Positions 25,700 to 35,037 of a stretch of 35,037 bases of DNA are shown here, piece by piece (the stretch's first letter is position 1; every line of letters starts with the position of its first letter). Location of the stretch: the NCBI RefSeq assembly GCF_001591165.1, contig NZ_BCUG01000056.1, positions 1 through 35,037 on the forward strand, in the 5' to 3' direction. A program made the position numbers and the translations under genes. This DNA is from Thauera butanivorans NBRC 103042. Its GTDB lineage: Bacteria; Pseudomonadota; Gammaproteobacteria; Burkholderiales; Rhodocyclaceae. A model generated the notes under the pieces. That model did no database searches. It saw only the letters and a program-made list of their open reading frames with translations, and was not told the DNA's origin.

Positions 25700-27250
<1,551 letters not shown>

Positions 27251-27271
27251 AGCCGGGCTGCCGGCGTGAAT

Positions 27272-27336
27272 GTCCAGAATCGTGGACGCCCTGGATTGGA
27301 TTGTCCATAAAAATAGACATGTCTTGAATTCAGGAC
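27272..27336. promoter_or_regulatory. Three palindromic sites, likely activator-binding sites
   Basis: Three inverted repeats with a shared TGTC/GACA theme lie in a row: GTCCA-N6-TGGAC (27272-27287), TGTCCAT-N4-ATAGACA (27302-27319, one mismatch) and GTCTTGAATTCAGGAC (27321-27336, one mismatched pair). Centres are 31 and 18 bases apart, and the group lies about 140-200 bases upstream of the -24/-12 promoter, the usual distance for enhancer sites of sigma-54 activators. The activator gene ends 21 bases to the left. Confidence 0.65.
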
Positions 27337-27473
27337 TGTTCTGGCATGCATGGATGATGCACATCCATTCATGACGAAAGAGAATAAACAGATTCGATAG
27401 CCCAATAAGCGTGCGGCTTTGCACGCACATCATGCCCCCTTCTGGTGCATCGGCACGTGCACGCCCGTCAGGC

Positions 27474-27489
27474 TGGCACATGCCTTGCA
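27474..27489 (+). promoter_or_regulatory. Sigma-54 (-24/-12) promoter of the permease/CoA-transferase unit
   Basis: TGGCACATGCCTTGCA matches the consensus TGGCACGN4TTGC(A/T) at all but the seventh base. The GG (27475-27476) and GC (27487-27488) elements are separated exactly as required. The start of transcription should fall near 27500, leaving a 50-base leader with AGGAGGAG just before the permease ATG at 27553. The adjacent sigma-54 activator gene supports the call. Confidence 0.88.
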
Positions 27490-27552
27490 GAGGCTGCGGC
27501 ACTGCGGCCGAGGCCGCGGCCCACATCCAAAACCACCAGGAGGAGAAACCCC

Positions 27553-28941
27553 ATGGGCACCCTAGGCATTCTGCTGTCTCTCGTACTGCTGATGTATCTC
27601 GCCTATCGCGGCCTCAGCGTCCTGCTGCTCGCGCCGCTGCTGGCGCTGCTGGCCGTGCTGATGTCCGGCGAGGCCGCGCTGCTGCTGCCGACCTACACCC
27701 AGGTCTTCATGAAGGCGATGGGCGGCTACGTGATCCAGTTCTTTCCGCTGTTCCTGCTCGGTGCGCTGTTCGGCAAGCTGATGGACGACTCCGGCTCGGC
27801 GCGCGCGATCGCCCACGCCATCGTCGCCAGGGTCGGCAGCGAGCGGGCGATCCTCGCCATCGTGCTCGCCTGCGGCATCCTGACCTATGGCGGGGTGTCG
27901 CTGTTCGTCGTCGCCTTCGCGGTCTATCCGATCGGTGCCGCGCTGTTCCGCGAGGCAGGCATTCCGAAGCGGCTGATTCCGGGGGCGATCGCCCTGGGCG
28001 CCTTCACCTTCACGATGACCGCGCTGCCGGGCACGCCGGCGATCCAGAACGCCATCCCCATCCCCTTCTTCGGCACCGACGCCTTCGCCGCGCCGGTCCT
28101 CGGCCTGATCGGGGGGCTGATCATGTTCGTGCTCGGCACCTGGTGGCTGGGCGCGCAGGCGCGCAAGCTGATGGCTGCCGGCGAAGGCTACGGCAGCCAT
28201 GCCGACGAGCCCGCCGCCGCCGACGCCGGCCCGCTGCCAGGCTTCTGGCTGGCGCTGCTGCCGATTCTCGTCGTGATCGGCCTGAACTTCCTGATGGCCA
28301 AGCAGGTGCTGCCCAACATCGATACCAGCTACCTGGCCAAGCCGGAATTCGGCGGCCTGCAGGATGCGCGCTCGCTGATCGGCATCTGGTCGATCATCGT
28401 CGCGCTCGCCGTGGCGATCATCCTGCTGGTGGTGATGCACTGGAAGCGCTGGACCGATCTGATGAAGACCGTCAACGAAGGCTCCTTCGGTTCGATGCTG
28501 CCCATCCTCAATACCGCGACCGAAGTCGGCTACGGCACCGTGATCGCCTCGCTGGCCGGTTTCGTCATCATCCGCGACCTGGTGCTGGGCATCGCTCCGG
28601 GCAATCCGCTGATCTCCGAGGCGGTGGCGGTCAACGTGCTGGCCGGCATCACCGGTTCGGCCTCCGGCGGCATGTCGATCGCGCTGAAGACGCTGGGCGC
28701 GGAGTATCTCGCCATGGCCAATGCCGCGGGGATCAGCCCGGAACTGCTGCACCGCGTCGCGGCGATGGCCTCCGGCTGCATGGACACGCTGCCGCACAAC
28801 GGCGCGGTGATCTCGCTGCTCGCGATCTGCAAGCTCAACCATCGGCAGTCCTATGGCTTCATCGCCATGAACACCGTGGTGTTCCCGCTCATTGCGCTGG
28901 CGACCGTGATCGTGCTCGGCACCTTGTTCGGCAGCTTCTGA
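27553..28941 (+). CDS. GntP-family permease (probable hydroxybutyrate or short organic acid importer)
   Basis: 462 residues, an inner-membrane transporter with about 12 to 14 hydrophobic segments. The ATG at 27553 has an excellent ribosome site (AGGAGGAG); the longer open frame upstream covers the promoter and is not coding. GntP-type features are FFPLFLLGALFGKLMDDSG, ILTYGGVSLFVVAFAVYPI, ALPGTPAIQNAIPIPFFGTD and the C-terminal SGCMDTLPHNGAVISLL. The GntP family moves gluconate and similar acids with protons, and members next to CoA-transferases or hydroxybutyrate dehydrogenases are thought to import 3-hydroxybutyrate or acetoacetate. The next gene is a CoA-transferase, 24 bases on, supporting that substrate class. 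Substrate is inferred from context. Confidence 0.9.
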   Translation: MGTLGILLSLVLLMYLAYRGLSVLLLAPLLALLAVLMSGEAALLLPTYTQVFMKAMGGYVIQFFPLFLLGALFGKLMDDSGSARAIAHAIVARVGSERAILAIVLACGILTYGGVSLFVVAFAVYPIGAALFREAGIPKRLIPGAIALGAFTFTMTALPGTPAIQNAIPIPFFGTDAFAAPVLGLIGGLIMFVLGTWWLGAQARKLMAAGEGYGSHADEPAAADAGPLPGFWLALLPILVVIGLNFLMAKQVLPNIDTSYLAKPEFGGLQDARSLIGIWSIIVALAVAIILLVVMHWKRWTDLMKTVNEGSFGSMLPILNTATEVGYGTVIASLAGFVIIRDLVLGIAPGNPLISEAVAVNVLAGITGSASGGMSIALKTLGAEYLAMANAAGISPELLHRVAAMASGCMDTLPHNGAVISLLAICKLNHRQSYGFIAMNTVVFPLIALATVIVLGTLFGSF

Positions 28942-28965
28942 CCCCGTCCGCGGAGGAGACAAGAC

Positions 28966-30972
28966 ATGTCCATCGCTCGCCATCCCATGGCCGCTTCGCT
29001 GAACGTTTCGGACAGCGGCAAAGTGGTGTCCGCCCGCGAGGCGGTACGCCTGATCCGCTCGGGCGACACGATCGCCACCGGCGGCTTCGTCGGCATCGGC
29101 TTTCCAGAGAGCATCGCCATTGCCCTCGAACAGCGCTTTCTCGAAAGCGAGGCCGCCGACGGTGCCGGCCACGGCGGGCCGCGCAATCTCACGCTGGTCT
29201 ATGCCGCCGGCCAGGGCGACGGCAAGGAGCGCGGCCTCAACCACCTCGGCCACGAAGGGCTGGTCGGCAGCGTCGTCGGCGGCCACTGGGGGCTGGTGCC
29301 CAAGCTGCAGCGGCTCGCGGTCGATAACCGCATCGAGGCCTGGAACCTGCCCCAGGGCGTCATCTCGCACCTGTTCCGCGACATCGCCGCCGGCAAGCCC
29401 GGCACGCTGACGCGGGTCGGGCTGGGGACTTTCGTCGATCCGCGCTTCGGCGGCGGCAGGCTCAACGCGCGCACCACCGCCGAGCGCGTGCGCCTGCTCG
29501 AGATCGACGGCGAGGAATACCTGTTCTACAAGGCCTTCCCGATCCACGTCGGCATCATCCGCGGCACCACCGCCGATGCCGACGGCAACATCACGATGGA
29601 AAAGGAAGCGTTGACGCTGGAGGCGCGCGCCATCGCGATGGCCGCGCGCAATTCCGGCGGCATCGTCATCGCCCAGGTCGAGCGCGTCGCCGAGCGCGGC
29701 TCGCTGAATCCGCGCCAGGTGCAGGTGCCCGGCGTGCTGGTCGATTGCGTGGTGGTCGCGGAGCGGCCGGAGCACCACATGCAGACCTACAGCGAGCAGT
29801 ACAACCCCGCTTTTTCCGGCGAGCTCCGCGTGCCGATGTCGGCGATCGCCGGCATGGGCATGAGCGAGCGCAAGATCATCGCCCGCCGCGCGGCGATGGA
29901 ACTGCAGGCCGACGCGGTGGTGAACCTGGGCATCGGCATGCCCGAAGGCGTCGCCAGCGTCGCCGCCGAGGAGCAGGTCATCGACCTGCTCACGCTCACC
30001 GCCGAGCCGGGCGTGATCGGCGGCATTCCGGCCGGCGGGCTGAGCTTCGGCGCGGCGGTCAATACCCAGGCGATCATCGACCAGCCCAGCCAGTTCGACT
30101 TCTACGACGGCGGCGGGCTGGACATCGCCTTTCTCGGCCTGGCGCAGGCCGACCGCGAAGGCAACCTCAACGTCTCGCGCTTCGGTCCGCGGCTGGCCGG
30201 CGCGGGCGGCTTCATCAACATTTCGCAGAACGCCAAGAAGGTGGTCTTCGTCGGCACTTTCACCGCCGGCGCGCTGCAGGTGGCGGTGGAGGACGGCCGC
30301 CTGCGCATCGCGCAGGAGGGCGGCGCGAAGAAGTTCGTCGCCGAGGTCGAGCACCGCACCTTCAGCGGCCCGCAGGCGGTCAAGTGGCGGCAGGACGTGC
30401 TCTACGTCACCGAGCGCTGCGTGTTCCGGCTGTGCGGGGAAGGGCTGGAGCTGATCGAGATCGCGCCCGGCGTGGACCTGCAGCGCGACATCCTCGCGCA
30501 CATGGACTTCGCCCCGGTCATCAAGCGCCCGCCGGCGCTGATGGACGCACGCATCTTCAGCGACGAGCCGATGGGCCTGCGGCGGGCGCTGCTCGAGATT
30601 CCGCTCGAGCAGCGCCTGTCCTACGACGCCGAGCAGGAACTGTTCTTCGTGAATTTCGAGGGCCTGGCGGTGCGTACCGAGGCCGACATCGCCCGCATCG
30701 AGCGTGCGGTCGAGGCCGCGCTTGCCGCAGTGGGGCGGCACGTCGATGCGATCGTCAATTACGACCGCTTCTCCATCGTGCCCGAACTCGTCGATGCCTA
30801 CGTCGGCATGGTCAAGGGCCTGATGGTGCGCCACTACCGCTCGGTGACGCGCTACACCGCGAACAGCTTCCTGCGCATGAAACTCGGCGAGGCGATGGAG
30901 AAGCACCAGATCGCGCCGCACATCTATGGCAGCGCCGCAGAGGCGCAGGACCGCGTCCGCGGCGGCAGCTGA
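28966..30972 (+). CDS. Acyl-CoA:acetate/3-ketoacid CoA-transferase, fused two-domain (YdiF-like)
   Basis: 668 residues; the family (E. coli YdiF) has its alpha and beta subunits joined in one chain. The N-terminal alpha half contains [20 protein letters not shown] and [21 protein letters not shown]. The beta half begins near 300 with [20 protein letters not shown], then [17 protein letters not shown]. The likely catalytic glutamate, which forms the glutamyl-CoA thioester, is E347 in [10 protein letters not shown]. The ribosome site GGAGGAG lies just upstream of the ATG at 28966, 24 bases after the permease. The enzyme would activate an imported short-chain or keto acid by moving CoA from acetyl-CoA or another acyl-CoA. 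Expression should follow the sigma-54 promoter at 27474. Confidence 0.94.
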   Translation: MSIARHPMAASLNVSDSGKVVSAREAVRLIRSGDTIATGGFVGIGFPESIAIALEQRFLESEAADGAGHGGPRNLTLVYAAGQGDGKERGLNHLGHEGLVGSVVGGHWGLVPKLQRLAVDNRIEAWNLPQGVISHLFRDIAAGKPGTLTRVGLGTFVDPRFGGGRLNARTTAERVRLLEIDGEEYLFYKAFPIHVGIIRGTTADADGNITMEKEALTLEARAIAMAARNSGGIVIAQVERVAERGSLNPRQVQVPGVLVDCVVVAERPEHHMQTYSEQYNPAFSGELRVPMSAIAGMGMSERKIIARRAAMELQADAVVNLGIGMPEGVASVAAEEQVIDLLTLTAEPGVIGGIPAGGLSFGAAVNTQAIIDQPSQFDFYDGGGLDIAFLGLAQADREGNLNVSRFGPRLAGAGGFINISQNAKKVVFVGTFTAGALQVAVEDGRLRIAQEGGAKKFVAEVEHRTFSGPQAVKWRQDVLYVTERCVFRLCGEGLELIEIAPGVDLQRDILAHMDFAPVIKRPPALMDARIFSDEPMGLRRALLEIPLEQRLSYDAEQELFFVNFEGLAVRTEADIARIERAVEAALAAVGRHVDAIVNYDRFSIVPELVDAYVGMVKGLMVRHYRSVTRYTANSFLRMKLGEAMEKHQIAPHIYGSAAEAQDRVRGGS

Positions 30973-31026
30973 GCACCTGCGGCCGGGCGCGCCGCCGCGT
31001 ACCGGTCCATGGAAGCGCTGCTGCGC

Positions 31027-31047
31027 CGGCCGCCAGGCGGGCGGCCG
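31027..31047. terminator. GC-rich hairpin between convergent operons
   Basis: CGGCCGCC and GGCGGCCG form a perfect 8-bp stem around a five-base loop. It lies 55 bases after the CoA-transferase stop and 13 bases before the end of the leftward 55-residue gene. It has no T-tract, so it is at best a Rho-assisted or bidirectional stop, called mainly from its position. Confidence 0.35.
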
Positions 31048-31059
31048 CGCCTCCAGGTC

Positions 31060-31227
31060 TCAGCGTCCCGAGCAATGGCCGCCCGACGCCGCCTGCCCGC
31101 TGCCGAGGGCGAAGGGCGGCGGCTCCAGGCGCACGCTGTGGGTATCGAAGGTGTCCAGCGCCACCAGCGCCAGCACCAGCAGCCAGAACACCGCGTTGAC
31201 GAGGCGGAAGAGCTTCTTGCCGTTCAT
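31060..31227 (-). CDS. 55-residue single-helix membrane protein, third gene of the sulfur operon
   Basis: The protein opens MNGKKLFRLVNAVFWLLVLA, has one membrane helix (about residues 8-25), then a short Pro-rich tail (RLEPPPFALGSG) ending ASGGHCSGR. The ribosome site GAGGAGGAA seven bases upstream is among the strongest in the window, and the gene starts 13 bases after the YeeE/YedE gene, so it is almost certainly translated. I do not recognise the family. The single Cys near the end is worth noting beside a sulfur transporter and an exported rhodanese. Orientation would be N-in with the Cys tail outside, by the positive-inside rule (KK, R before the helix). Confidence 0.7.
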   Translation of the reverse strand: MNGKKLFRLVNAVFWLLVLALVALDTFDTHSVRLEPPPFALGSGQAASGGHCSGR

Positions 31228-31239
31228 GGTTCTTCCTCC

Positions 31240-32436
31240 TCAACTGCCGATGCGGCGGCGGATGCGCACGCCGATGATCGAACCGGCGAAGGCGAGCGCG
31301 AACCACACCCAGCCGTGCAGGCTGGCCGAGGCGATGCCGCCCAGGTAGGCGCCGACGTTGCAGCCGAAGGCCATGCGCGAGCTGTAGCCCATCACCAGGC
31401 CGGCGACGCAGGCGGCGATCAGCCGGCGGTTCGACGGCAGCCTGAAGTCCGCCGGGCCGTTCCAGCGCGATGCGGCCAGCGCGCCGTAGAGCAGGCCGAG
31501 GTTGGTCACCGAGGTGATGTCGGCCAGCAAGGGCCCGGCCAGCCGGGTGGCGTGCGGCTCGACGCCCCAGAAGGGATCGCCGACCGGGCTCCAGCCCAGC
31601 GCCGAAGCGATCTTGGCGCCCCATACGCCGATGCCGTAGACGATGCCCCAGGGCTGGCCGGCGACGATCAGGTGCAGGCCGTACAGCGCCGCCAGCAGCA
31701 GCGCGCCCAGCCACCAGCGGCGTGCCCAGCGGCTGCGGCCGCGCGGTGCGTCGGCCGCGGCGGGGACGAAGCTCGCCGTGCCGGCGCGCATCACCTGTTG
31801 GGCGGCGTCCTGCGGCGTCGAGGTCTGCGACGCCATGGGCTGCGAGGCTGCGGATTGGGATTGGGCGCGGCCGGCCAGCCAGGCCACCAGGCCGCAGCCG
31901 GCAACGGTCAGCGCGAGCGCGGTGGGCCAGCCCCAGGCCAGCAGATCCACCGCCGGCAGGCCGCCGAGGGCGATCCAGCCGGGCTGGTGCGAGGCGCCGA
32001 CGAAGCTGCCGAGGGCGAAGGTCGGCAGCACCGCGAAGGACAGCGGCGCCCCGGCGCCGGCCTTGTACAGCGTGCCGGAGCCGCAGCCGTCGGCCAGCTG
32101 CATCGCGGCGCCGAACAGGAAAGCGCCGAGCACCAGGCTGATCGTCAGCGGCGCCACCGCGCCGACCAGTTCGCCGCCGCTGCCGGCGATCAGCGGCAGG
32201 CTGACGGCGGCGGCGAGCACCATCAGCAGCATCTGCGCCCACAGCCCCTGCGGGTCGCGGCGTTCGATGAAATCGCGCCAGCCGGTGGTGAAGCCGAAGC
32301 GGGCGCCTTGCAGCACTGCGCCGAAACCGATCCCGAGCAGGGTCAGCAGGCCCTGGCGCACGCCGGCGGCGTAAGCCACTGCCAGCACGCCGGCCAGGCC
32401 GCCGGCGATCAGAAGCAAACGAAAGAACCAGCGCAT
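31240..32436 (-). CDS. YeeE/YedE family transporter (thiosulfate or sulfur-compound uptake)
   Basis: 398 residues from the ATG at 32434-32436 (MRWFFRLLLI), with GAGGTG six bases upstream; a GTG three codons earlier is possible. About ten hydrophobic segments place it in the inner membrane. The family motifs are repeated in both halves: GARFGFTTGWRDF and LADGCGSGTLYK (C118), then SRMAFGCNVGAYLGG (C359) and SASLHGWVWF. In characterised YeeE the buried cysteines relay thiosulfate through the channel, and both are conserved here. A cytoplasmic or periplasmic loop (about 190-240) is Ser/Gln/Ala-rich. The gene lies between the rhodanese gene (18 bases upstream) and the 55-residue gene, suggesting uptake of sulfur handled by the rhodanese outside the membrane. 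Confidence 0.93.
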   Translation of the reverse strand: MRWFFRLLLIAGGLAGVLAVAYAAGVRQGLLTLLGIGFGAVLQGARFGFTTGWRDFIERRDPQGLWAQMLLMVLAAAVSLPLIAGSGGELVGAVAPLTISLVLGAFLFGAAMQLADGCGSGTLYKAGAGAPLSFAVLPTFALGSFVGASHQPGWIALGGLPAVDLLAWGWPTALALTVAGCGLVAWLAGRAQSQSAASQPMASQTSTPQDAAQQVMRAGTASFVPAAADAPRGRSRWARRWWLGALLLAALYGLHLIVAGQPWGIVYGIGVWGAKIASALGWSPVGDPFWGVEPHATRLAGPLLADITSVTNLGLLYGALAASRWNGPADFRLPSNRRLIAACVAGLVMGYSSRMAFGCNVGAYLGGIASASLHGWVWFALAFAGSIIGVRIRRRIGS

Positions 32437-32454
32437 CGCAATCACCTCTTCCGC

Positions 32455-33444
32455 TTACTCGAAGGCCCGCTTGAGGTCCTGCACCAGCACCGTGAAGCGC
32501 GACGGCTGGTTTTCCATCGGCAGGCCGCTCAGGCTCCAGTCGACCATCGATTCGGGGTACAGCTTCACCGCCGTGTTGCCGGCGATTTCCGACATCACGA
32601 ACCAGTTCGTCGCCGCCCAGTGGCCGGTATTGCAGAAGGACACCGCCGGCCCGCTGGCGGCGCCGATTTGTGCGGCCAGTGCCTTCAGTTCCTCGGCCGG
32701 CTTCAGCGTGGTGCCGCCCTTGACGAAGAACTGGGCGTTGTCGAAGGACTGTGCGCCGGGCAGGGTGCCATAGCGCGCGGCGGCATCGACGCGGACTTCG
32801 CCGCTGAAGAAGCGCGGCGGGCGGGCATCGAGCAGCAGCGGCGCCGACGAGGACTGGATCGCGCCGGCGAGTTCCTCGCGGGTGACGATCTGGTCCTGGT
32901 CGTAGCGGTACTCGAACCGGCTGGGTGCCACTTCCGGCACGGCCTTGTCGAGCGCGCCGCCGCTGCCCGCCCACAGCCTGGTGCCGCCGTCGAGGATCGA
33001 CAGGCGGTTCAGGCCGCCGACCTTCAGCGTCCAATACACCCGCGCCGCGGCACCGAAATCCGTGTGCGTGGCGCCGCCATGGACGACGACGACGTGGGTG
33101 CTGTCGTCGATGCCCGCCTTGCGCAGCAATTCGGTCAGCTTCGCTTCGGGCACGAGCTGGCCGGCGTTGCTCTGCGGGCCGCGGAAAGCACCGTAAGGGG
33201 TGTTGATGGCGCCGGGGATGTGGCCTTCGGCGTAGTCCTTGGGCGGGCGGATGTCGAGGATGCGCACGTCGGCCTGGCCGAGCAGGGGGCGCAGCTCCGC
33301 CGCCGTCAGCAGCGGCGTGTGGGCGTGCGCGGCGGCTGTCCGGGAAACGGTGGCCGGCTGGGTGCCGGCGCTCGTGTCGGCATGGACCGGTAGTGCGAGG
33401 GTGGTGCCGGCCAGCGCCAGCAGGGCGATGGTCTTGTTCAGCAT
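32455..33444 (-). CDS. Exported tandem-domain rhodanese (sulfurtransferase)
   Basis: 329 residues. I chose the ATG at 33442-33444 with AAGGA just upstream because it gives a signal peptide, MLNKTIALLALAGTTLALPV ending at HA-DTS, so the mature enzyme is periplasmic. The first rhodanese domain (about 45-165) has DIRPPKDYAEGHIPGAIN but its loop reads VVVHGGATHT, with no active Cys. The second domain (about 185-325) has DARPPRFFSGE and the active loop SFCNTGHWAATNWF with C271. One dead N-terminal and one active C-terminal domain is the normal layout. Sulfur donor is probably thiosulfate. A less GC-rich patch at 33540-33600 likely holds the operon promoter, as the gene is divergent from the GDSL hydrolase. 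Confidence 0.93.
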   Translation of the reverse strand: MLNKTIALLALAGTTLALPVHADTSAGTQPATVSRTAAAHAHTPLLTAAELRPLLGQADVRILDIRPPKDYAEGHIPGAINTPYGAFRGPQSNAGQLVPEAKLTELLRKAGIDDSTHVVVVHGGATHTDFGAAARVYWTLKVGGLNRLSILDGGTRLWAGSGGALDKAVPEVAPSRFEYRYDQDQIVTREELAGAIQSSSAPLLLDARPPRFFSGEVRVDAAARYGTLPGAQSFDNAQFFVKGGTTLKPAEELKALAAQIGAASGPAVSFCNTGHWAATNWFVMSEIAGNTAVKLYPESMVDWSLSGLPMENQPSRFTVLVQDLKRAFE

Positions 33445-33682
33445 GGTGCGTCCTTGGGGTCGGGGCCGGCTCATTCGAGCCGTGGCCTGTATGCAGGCTC
33501 TGGTGAGACAACTGCGGATGAGGGCGGATTCTAATGGGGAGATGAATGGCAAAAAAGGTATTTGAGATTAATTATTAAGAACTGTTTGGAATTAGCCGCA
33601 GCCTGTGGCAGCGTGCGCTTCTGCATCGGGGGATTTCGGGCGATAGTGGCGCCTTGCCGGAACTGCCTGCCCATCGCCTGCC

Positions 33683-34312
33683 ATGAATCGAAGACATTTC
33701 ATCCTTGCCCTGGCGTTTGCCGTACTGGCCGCCGCCTGCGGGCGTGAGCCCAGGCTGCCCGCGCTCGCCGACGGTGCGCGGGTGCTCGCCTTCGGCGACA
33801 GCGTGACCTACGGCACCGGCGCGGGCGAAGACGAGGACTGGCCCGCGCTGCTGGCGGCGGCGACCGGCTGGGAGGTCGTGAACGCCGGCATTCCGGGCGA
33901 CACCGCGCAGGCAGGGCGGCACAGGCTGCAGGGCCTGCTCGACGAATTCGCACCGGAACTGGTGCTGGTCGAGATCGGCGGCAACGACTTCCTGCGCCGC
34001 CGCACCGAGTCCGAAGTCAAGGAGGATCTGCGCCAGATCGTGCGCCTGGCGCGGGCGAGCGGCGCGCAGGTGGTGCTGGTCGGCGTGCCGGCCTTGTCGC
34101 TGGCGGGCGCCGCCATCGGCCGGCTGTCCGATGCGCCGATCTACGCCGCGCTGGCCGACGAGGAGGGCGTCGCGCTGGTGCCCGACGTGTTCGCCGGTGT
34201 GTTGTCGCAGGCCGAACTGCGCGCCGACCGCATCCATCCCAATGCGCAGGGCTATCGCCGGATGGCGGACGGCATCCACGCGCGGCTGCGCGAGATCGGG
34301 CTGGCGCGCTGA
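33683..34312 (+). CDS. SGNH/GDSL hydrolase, predicted lipoprotein (TesA-like)
   Basis: 209 residues. The N-terminus MNRRHFILALAFAVLAAAC is a lipoprotein signal with C19 at the lipobox (LAAAC), so it is anchored in the outer or inner membrane on the periplasmic side. Catalytic blocks are clear: block I VLAFGDSVTYG (nucleophile S40), block II Gly in NAGIPGDT, block III GGND (N101 oxyanion), and block V DRIHPNAQG (D182 and H185). This is the arylesterase/TesA-type family of esterases and lysophospholipases. Replacement of the usual soluble-export signal by a lipobox is a small oddity. It is divergent from the rhodanese operon across 238 bases, and I see no co-transcribed neighbour. Confidence 0.93.
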   Translation: MNRRHFILALAFAVLAAACGREPRLPALADGARVLAFGDSVTYGTGAGEDEDWPALLAAATGWEVVNAGIPGDTAQAGRHRLQGLLDEFAPELVLVEIGGNDFLRRRTESEVKEDLRQIVRLARASGAQVVLVGVPALSLAGAAIGRLSDAPIYAALADEEGVALVPDVFAGVLSQAELRADRIHPNAQGYRRMADGIHARLREIGLAR

Positions 34313-34454
34313 AATTGGTGGACAGGCGCTCGAGCACGGCGATCTCGTCGGCGCTTGCCCCTGCGGTGCCGCTGTTCGTAGGCGGTGTTCCAGGCGCCCT
34401 TGACCGAATCGCCGATTGCAACCGTCGTTGGTTGCTACGATATGAATACCCTTT

Positions 34455-34895
34455 TTACTGAGACGCGAGTTGCTTGAGGCGCGCGACCATCGACCTCCAT
34501 TCTTCGTATGGAACACGTCCGTCGATCCAATCCTGTATCTGCGCCTGTAGTTCCGGCCTCGGGTAGTGCTTGAACTCATCCAGCCAGTCTTCCGGGTCCG
34601 GCATGATGTCGAAGGTCGGCAAGTGGTCGTAGTCGAAGTCGAACTTGAACTTGAACTTGCCGTCCGGCGTCAGCGTGAAAGTGGCGGTGTACCAGGCGTG
34701 GCCGTTGTCGTGCAGTTTGGCCATTTCGGCGCGGAGTATTGGAAGAGCGTCATATCCGGGGCTGTCAATTGCGAAAGTCTTGGATTTGACTTTCGCCGAA
34801 TTCAGGAAATACCCTGTTTGAACGCTATAGCACGTGATGGCCTTGTAGGAGTAGCAGGCACGAACCCAGCCCGAAGAGGGGAGTTCTCGGAGCAC
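34455..34895 (-). CDS. YezG/DUF600-like immunity protein
   Basis: 146 residues counted from the GTG at 34893-34895. The C-terminal half, FTLTPDGKFKFKFDFDYD followed by PDPEDWLDEFKHYPR, resembles the YezG (DUF600) family of immunity proteins that protect cells from their own polymorphic toxins. The reading frame continues rightward past the GTG with family-like residues (NPYQDIARSVLRELP) up to about 34928, where the only candidate is ATA, eight bases after the toxin stop. The real start may therefore be lost or non-standard. The gene sits directly behind the partial toxin, the normal toxin-immunity order. The DNA is less GC-rich than neighbours. Upstream in the window (34313-34454) I see no gene. 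Confidence 0.72.
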   Translation of the reverse strand: MLRELPSSGWVRACYSYKAITCYSVQTGYFLNSAKVKSKTFAIDSPGYDALPILRAEMAKLHDNGHAWYTATFTLTPDGKFKFKFDFDYDHLPTFDIMPDPEDWLDEFKHYPRPELQAQIQDWIDGRVPYEEWRSMVARLKQLASQ

Positions 34896-34936
34896 TGATC
34901 TTGCAATGTCTTGGTATGGATTTTGTATGGAGGCGT

Positions 34937-35037
34937 TTATTTTGGATTGTTGATCGTCTGAATTGATCGGTTTCCGTTGATTGTTTCGGTGACCTTGAAA
35001 CTCCCCGCCCGCATCGTGTCGTCAGGATAGTTCAGTT
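34937..35037 (-). CDS. C-terminal end of a toxin gene entering from the right edge
   Basis: The leftward frame enters at the right edge and ends with a TAA at 34937-34939. The 33 visible residues begin LNYPDDTMRAGSF and end NGNRSIQTINNPK. Length and family cannot be judged. Its position immediately upstream of a YezG-like immunity gene, with an eight-base gap to the likely immunity start, indicates the toxic tip of a polymorphic toxin (Rhs, CdiA or T6SS-type). Only the open frame and its stop are direct evidence. Confidence 0.55.
   Translation of the reverse strand, partial: LNYPDDTMRAGSFKVTETINGNRSIQTINNPK

Noticed and set aside
27562-30921. Leftward open frame of 1119 codons
   Set aside because: Antisense to the permease and CoA-transferase genes, both well supported; composition is His/Asp/Ala-biased.
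31009-33393. Rightward open frame of 794 codons
   Set aside because: Antisense to the YeeE and rhodanese genes.
34313-34454. Possible coding remnant between the GDSL hydrolase and the immunity gene
   Set aside because: Leftward frames give short toxin-like phrases such as GDSVKGAWNTAYEQR, but there is no start, no stop context and no family I can recognise.

Overview
The window is GC-rich bacterial chromosome. Gene content and codon use suggest a betaproteobacterium, possibly a Rhodocyclales relative such as Thauera or Azoarcus (inference from RecBCD, YigZ, TonB, sigma-54 and CoA-transferase proteins of that style; no rRNA is present to confirm it). It carries about 25 intact or partial genes, no tRNA or rRNA genes, no CRISPR array and no intact insertion sequence.

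Layout. Positions 1-524 hold the start of a leftward gene that leaves the window and ends in a sequence resembling polymorphic-toxin tips. Positions 622-3846 hold two leftward genes: a FabMG-like reductase-family protein and a NERD-type nuclease/UvrD-like helicase. Positions 3908-8333 hold three overlapping rightward genes: a TonB-dependent receptor, an ABC-type periplasmic binding protein and a membrane diguanylate cyclase. Together they span outer membrane, periplasm and inner membrane and look like one signalling module. Positions 8402-19259 hold recC, yigZ, a leftward dps, recB and recD, so the RecBCD genes are split. An esterase and a LOG-family protein follow, then a leftward DUF488 gene.

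Positions 21632-22239 contain no intact gene but do hold a frameshifted remnant of a type VI secretion amidase effector (Tae4). Next come an orphan N6-adenine methyltransferase, a leftward membrane-bound spermidine-synthase-like protein with a small membrane partner, and a small rightward membrane protein. Positions 25700-30972 are a coherent catabolic unit: a sigma-54 activator, three palindromes, a near-perfect -24/-12 promoter, a GntP-family permease and a fused CoA-transferase, probably for uptake and activation of a short-chain organic acid or ketone body. Positions 31060-33444 are a leftward sulfur operon: an exported tandem rhodanese, a YeeE/YedE transporter and a 55-residue membrane protein. 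A GDSL lipoprotein hydrolase follows. The right edge carries a YezG-like immunity gene directly behind the last codons of a toxin.

The likely horizontally acquired parts are the three less GC-rich patches (left edge, 21.7-22.2 kb, right edge), and all three encode toxin, effector or immunity sequences. The most promising candidates for something undescribed are the receptor/binding protein/cyclase module at 3.9-8.3 kb and the regulated permease/CoA-transferase unit at 25.7-31 kb.
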